DNA of 64,000 bases. Source: Flavobacterium pectinovorum. GTDB lineage: Bacteria > Bacteroidota > Bacteroidia > Flavobacteriales > Flavobacteriaceae. Position 1 is the first letter of the stretch, and each line of letters opens with the position of its first letter. The stretch covers positions 248,001 through 312,000 of the forward strand of contig NZ_JAFEVZ010000002.1 of assembly GCF_022802975.1 (NCBI RefSeq). The letters run 5' to 3'. The translations under genes and the position numbers were made by a program. Under the pieces are notes generated by a model. It saw nothing but the letters and a program-made list of their open reading frames with translations, searched no databases and had not been told where the DNA came from. Positions 60,735 to 64,000 of this stretch are shown here, piece by piece.

Positions 60735-63700
60735 TTATTCTTTTTCTCTTCCAAAACGTTCAAAAACATTTACATAAGTATTGAAAGTCTTTTTGTGGTT
60801 GTCGTAAAAACCGAGGTCTTTATTTGTTTTCATAACCTGAAGCAGACTTCTGTAGCGTTCAATATCTGTGATGATATCAATAGCTAAATCTGACTGATCT
60901 GCTCCGCTTAAAGTGGCGTAATAATTAAGGTTCTCTTTGTATTTTTGAACCAGTTTATTAAGCAAATCCTGTGCTTTTTCTTTTTCTCCAACTTTGTAAT
61001 AACCATCAGTAAAAGGTTCTACTAAAGAATAATAGCCAAATTTATCTAATGGCATTTTTGTAATAGCCAGATTAATGATGTTTTTTGCTTTATCTATTTT
61101 GCCTTCGGCGATAAGCTCGTTCATTAAACGAGAAAGATTCGTGCGATAAGTGATGCTGTTTCTTCTGGTTTCAGGATCGTGATAAATATTGCCGTTGCTG
61201 TTGCCCCAATCCCATTTTGTTACGATATCGTACATTTTGTCAGCGTCAATCTGTCCCATATCCATTGGTCCTCCGTCTTTTGAAGGAGTGTTTTTGATTG
61301 GGACCAATTTGTAAACCATTCCGTCTAATTGAAGATAATCTTTAAGCCATAAATAATCTTCGTCATCAAAAGCACCTCCGCTGAAATAGATTGGTCTTTT
61401 CCAGTTGTTATTTGCCAGGATATCCAGCATCATGAGACGATTTTTGTATATAGCATTTCCTTTGACATCTATATCCATGTATGAGACGATAGAATCATTG
61501 TATTTAGGATTAACTACTTTGTTTTTGATGATTGTATTTTTATCAATTGAAACCCTAATTTTATTTGTAGGATAAAAGTGGATTATTTGTCCGTTTTGTA
61601 AAGTAACAGTTGATTTTGGGTTTTTAATAAAGCTGATAAAATCATTAATATCCCAACGGGTTTCTACTTTTGGTATATGAGCCACATAATCTAATTTGTC
61701 ACCTACATATTCATCATGGGTAAATGATATTGGTAATGGGTCAGATTCATAAGCTTTGGCTTTCATTTGATCGATATACCAATCGGTCATGAAAAGACTT
61801 GTGTTTACTATTTTTACATCGGTTCTGATGCCTTCAATTTCCTGGGCATACCATAAAGGGAACGTGTCATTATCACCGATAGTAAACAAGATGGCATTTT
61901 TATCACAGGATGTTAAATATGCTTTTGCCATTGCAACGGCTGTATATTTATTTGATCTGTCGTGATCATCCCAGTTTTGAGAAGCCATTAAAACCGGTGC
62001 GGCTAATAGACTTACGGCAATAATAACAGGACCTGCAATTTTTGGAGCAAGGTATTTCTGAATGGTTTCGTATAATGAATAGACTCCTAAGCCTATCCAG
62101 ATGGCAAAAACATAAAAAGATCCAACTAAGGCATAATCTCTTTCTCGAGGTTCAAAAGGCCTTTCGTTTAAGTAAATTTTAAGTGCAATTCCTGTAAATA
62201 AAAACAATACTAAAAGAACATAAAAACTTTTAAGATCTTTATTAGCATGATACATAAGTCCTATGAGCCCTAAAATGAAAGGTAAAAAGAAATATACATT
62301 TCTTCCTTTGTTGTTTAAGACATCTGAAGGTAAATTGTCCTGAGATCCCAAATGCAATGAGTCTAAAGGCTTAATTCCGCTAATCCAGTTACCGTCTAAA
62401 TTGTCGTATTTTCCCTGAACATCACTTTGGCGGCCTACGAAATTCCACATTAAATATCTCCAGTACATATATCCAAACTGATATTCAAACATAAAACTGA
62501 AATTATCAACTGTAGTTGGTTTTTCGATGATTAAATAATCTCCATAACTTCTCAGGAATTTTACATAGCCTTCATTGTCAATTTGTTTTTGAGCATAAGC
62601 CTGTCTGAATTCATGAACTGTTTTTTCAACTTCATTGCGCAATTGTGCAATGGCTTTGTTGTATTCGTCTTCACTTAATTGATTGGCATCGATTCCGTAT
62701 TTTCCTAAATCATCTTCGTAAGGATAATTAGGGTTTATTTTGAACTGAGGCGGATTTGTGAAATTGATGTAATTCTGAATATGTCCGGCTTCAGGACTCC
62801 ACATTCTAGGCAGAATCGTTTTTTGATTGTCATCAGAATTTTGCTGTGCATTTTTATAATTATTGGTAATGACGTATTTGCCGGTTTTGTAATCTCTTTC
62901 ATAGTTTGGCGCTTTGTCCAGATAAGGCGTTTTTTCATCCAGTCCTGCAAAAACTTCGGTGTATTGAGGGCCGTAAAACAAAGGATTTACACCATATTGT
63001 TCACGATTATAATAAGCTAAAACTTCTGTAGCATCAGATGGTTTGTTTTCGTTGATAACAGTATTTGCATTTGCACGAACCGGCAGCATCATCCAGGTAG
63101 AAAAACCAATCAAAATAAATAAGATGCAAAGAATAATAGTATTGTAGAAAATTAAGCCTTTTTGTTTGGTGAATTTTAATCCGAAATAGAAGAAAGCAAT
63201 AAAAAGTAAAGCAACAAAAATGGTTCCTGAATTAAAAGGAAGTCCCATACTGTTGACCATGAATATTTCTGTTTTACCAAAGAAGGCCATGGTTAGCGGC
63301 AGAAGCAGTTTGAAAATGAATAGTAAAATTCCAATAACAACAATATTGGCTATGATGAAGTTTTTTATGGTAACTTTTTCGTAATGTTTAAAGTAGTATA
63401 AAAAGCCTATCGAAGGAATAGTTAACAGAGCCATAAAGTGAACTCCAAACGAAAGTCCTACTACAAGCGAAATAATCAATAGCCATTTGTTTCCTTTTGG
63501 TTTGTCCATATCTTGTTCCCAACGCAATCCAAGCCAAAAAAGCAATGCAATTAGCAATGAAGCCATAGCATAAACTTCGGCCTCAACAGCATTAAACCAA
63601 AAGCTATCAGAAAATGTATAGGCTAAGGCACCAACAAAAGAGCTTCCTAAAATTACAATGGAATTATTTTGATCGATTTCGGCAAAACGGGCTACAATTT

Positions 63701-64000
63701 TTTTTAAAATCATGGTTGATGACCAGAACATGAATAAAATAGTAAAAGCACTTGAAAAAACAGACATCATATTTACCATTAGTGCAACATGCTGGTTGTC
63801 GATTGCAAACATGGCAAAAAAGGCTCCCATCATTTGATATAAAGGTGCTCCGGGAGGGTGGCCAACTTCAAGTTTGGCGGCTGTGGCAATATATTCGCCA
63901 CAATCCCAGAAGCTCATGGTAGGTTCAACAGTTAGTGTATAGGTAATTAAAGCGATTGCAAATGCAAACCATCCAATAATTGTATTCCATTTATTGAAAT
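60735..64000 (-). CDS. DUF2723 large membrane protein, 5' end outside the window
   Basis: At least 1087 residues; the reading frame continues unbroken to the window edge beyond the internal Met at 63917. The upstream codons read NKWNTIIGWFAFAIALITYT then LTVEPT before MSFWDCGEYIATAAKLEVGH. That Met is therefore not the start. The N-terminal 700 residues have about a dozen membrane helices, and the W-D-C-G-E-Y motif in the first loop resembles the acidic catalytic loop of GT-C transferases. The C-terminal part is soluble, with IGDNDTFPLWYAQEIEG and a TPR-like end. A protein- or glycan-glycosyltransferase role is inferred. Confidence 0.88.
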   Translation of the reverse strand, partial: FNKWNTIIGWFAFAIALITYTLTVEPTMSFWDCGEYIATAAKLEVGHPPGAPLYQMMGAFFAMFAIDNQHVALMVNMMSVFSSAFTILFMFWSSTMILKKIVARFAEIDQNNSIVILGSSFVGALAYTFSDSFWFNAVEAEVYAMASLLIALLFWLGLRWEQDMDKPKGNKWLLIISLVVGLSFGVHFMALLTIPSIGFLYYFKHYEKVTIKNFIIANIVVIGILLFIFKLLLPLTMAFFGKTEIFMVNSMGLPFNSGTIFVALLFIAFFYFGLKFTKQKGLIFYNTIILCILFILIGFSTWMMLPVRANANTVINENKPSDATEVLAYYNREQYGVNPLFYGPQYTEVFAGLDEKTPYLDKAPNYERDYKTGKYVITNNYKNAQQNSDDNQKTILPRMWSPEAGHIQNYINFTNPPQFKINPNYPYEDDLGKYGIDANQLSEDEYNKAIAQLRNEVEKTVHEFRQAYAQKQIDNEGYVKFLRSYGDYLIIEKPTTVDNFSFMFEYQFGYMYWRYLMWNFVGRQSDVQGKYDNLDGNWISGIKPLDSLHLGSQDNLPSDVLNNKGRNVYFFLPFILGLIGLMYHANKDLKSFYVLLVLFLFTGIALKIYLNERPFEPRERDYALVGSFYVFAIWIGLGVYSLYETIQKYLAPKIAGPVIIAVSLLAAPVLMASQNWDDHDRSNKYTAVAMAKAYLTSCDKNAILFTIGDNDTFPLWYAQEIEGIRTDVKIVNTSLFMTDWYIDQMKAKAYESDPLPISFTHDEYVGDKLDYVAHIPKVETRWDINDFISFIKNPKSTVTLQNGQIIHFYPTNKIRVSIDKNTIIKNKVVNPKYNDSIVSYMDIDVKGNAIYKNRLMMLDILANNNWKRPIYFSGGAFDDEDYLWLKDYLQLDGMVYKLVPIKNTPSKDGGPMDMGQIDADKMYDIVTKWDWGNSNGNIYHDPETRRNSITYRTNLSRLMNELIAEGKIDKAKNIINLAITKMPLDKFGYYSLVEPFTDGYYKVGEKEKAQDLLNKLVQKYKENLNYYATLSGADQSDLAIDIITDIERYRSLLQVMKTNKDLGFYDNHKKTFNTYVNVFERFGREKE

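Noticed and set aside
63917..63919. ATG at 63917 as the start of the DUF2723 gene
   Set aside because: The frame continues upstream to the window edge with a typical first membrane helix, so the true start is outside the window.

Overview
The window is AT-rich chromosomal DNA from a member of the Bacteroidota, almost certainly Flavobacteriaceae and most likely Flavobacterium. The reasons are the TAnnTTTG-type -7 promoter elements with TTTG about 19 bp upstream, no need for Shine-Dalgarno sites, a type IX secretion C-terminal sorting domain, a PorV-like protein, DUF2723 and DUF4105 proteins, LytTR systems and Bacteroidota-style housekeeping genes.

Region 1 (1-26803) is a surface-polysaccharide locus. 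It opens with the end of a DegT/StrS-type aminotransferase. About 18 co-directional genes follow, many overlapping by 1-4 bases: at least ten glycosyltransferases, a sialic-acid cassette (neuA, neuB, neuC) closest in sequence signature to the Neisseria capsule enzymes, a GT11 fucosyltransferase, and an MBOAT O-acyltransferase with an SGNH-like partner. A four-gene block on the opposite strand (19563-22685) resembles a Gtr side-chain cassette: GT-C transferase, polyprenyl-phosphate sugar synthase, GtrA-like flippase and a methyltransferase. The locus closes with a GT4 enzyme, a Wzy/ligase-type polymerase and the initiating polyprenyl-phosphate sugar transferase.

Region 2 (26808-47531) is mostly housekeeping: DUF4105 protein, PorV2-like protein, pssA, GH25 lysozyme, lptB, an AhpD-like protein, tatC, kdsD, recQ, a small conserved hypothetical, an FAD oxidoreductase, a PL7-fold secreted protein with altered catalytic motifs, msrA/msrB, idi, a QueD-family protein, bcp, manA, an 88-residue hypothetical, two identical tRNA-Thr(TGT) genes and polA.

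Region 3 (47659-58195) is a signalling region with three different two-component systems: a TPR histidine kinase with LytTR regulator, a HisKA_3 kinase with NarL-type regulator, and an OmpR-type pair. Between them lie a LamG protein exported by type IX secretion and a lipoprotein gene broken by one extra base. The OmpR pair is flanked by two paralogous small, lysine/alanine-rich secreted proteins. Both of their promoters carry the same 11-bp-period direct repeat at an identical distance from the -7 element, and both genes end in related terminators. This looks like a self-contained stress module resembling the enterobacterial Asr acid-shock protein, and is the best candidate here for an undescribed system.

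Region 4 (58372-64000) holds a membrane-anchored metallophosphoesterase with an internal twin-arginine motif, a thioredoxin-fold protein lacking both active-site cysteines, a NodB-type polysaccharide deacetylase and a large DUF2723 membrane protein whose 5' end lies outside the window.

All calls come from reading the sequence. No database search or computed statistic was available.
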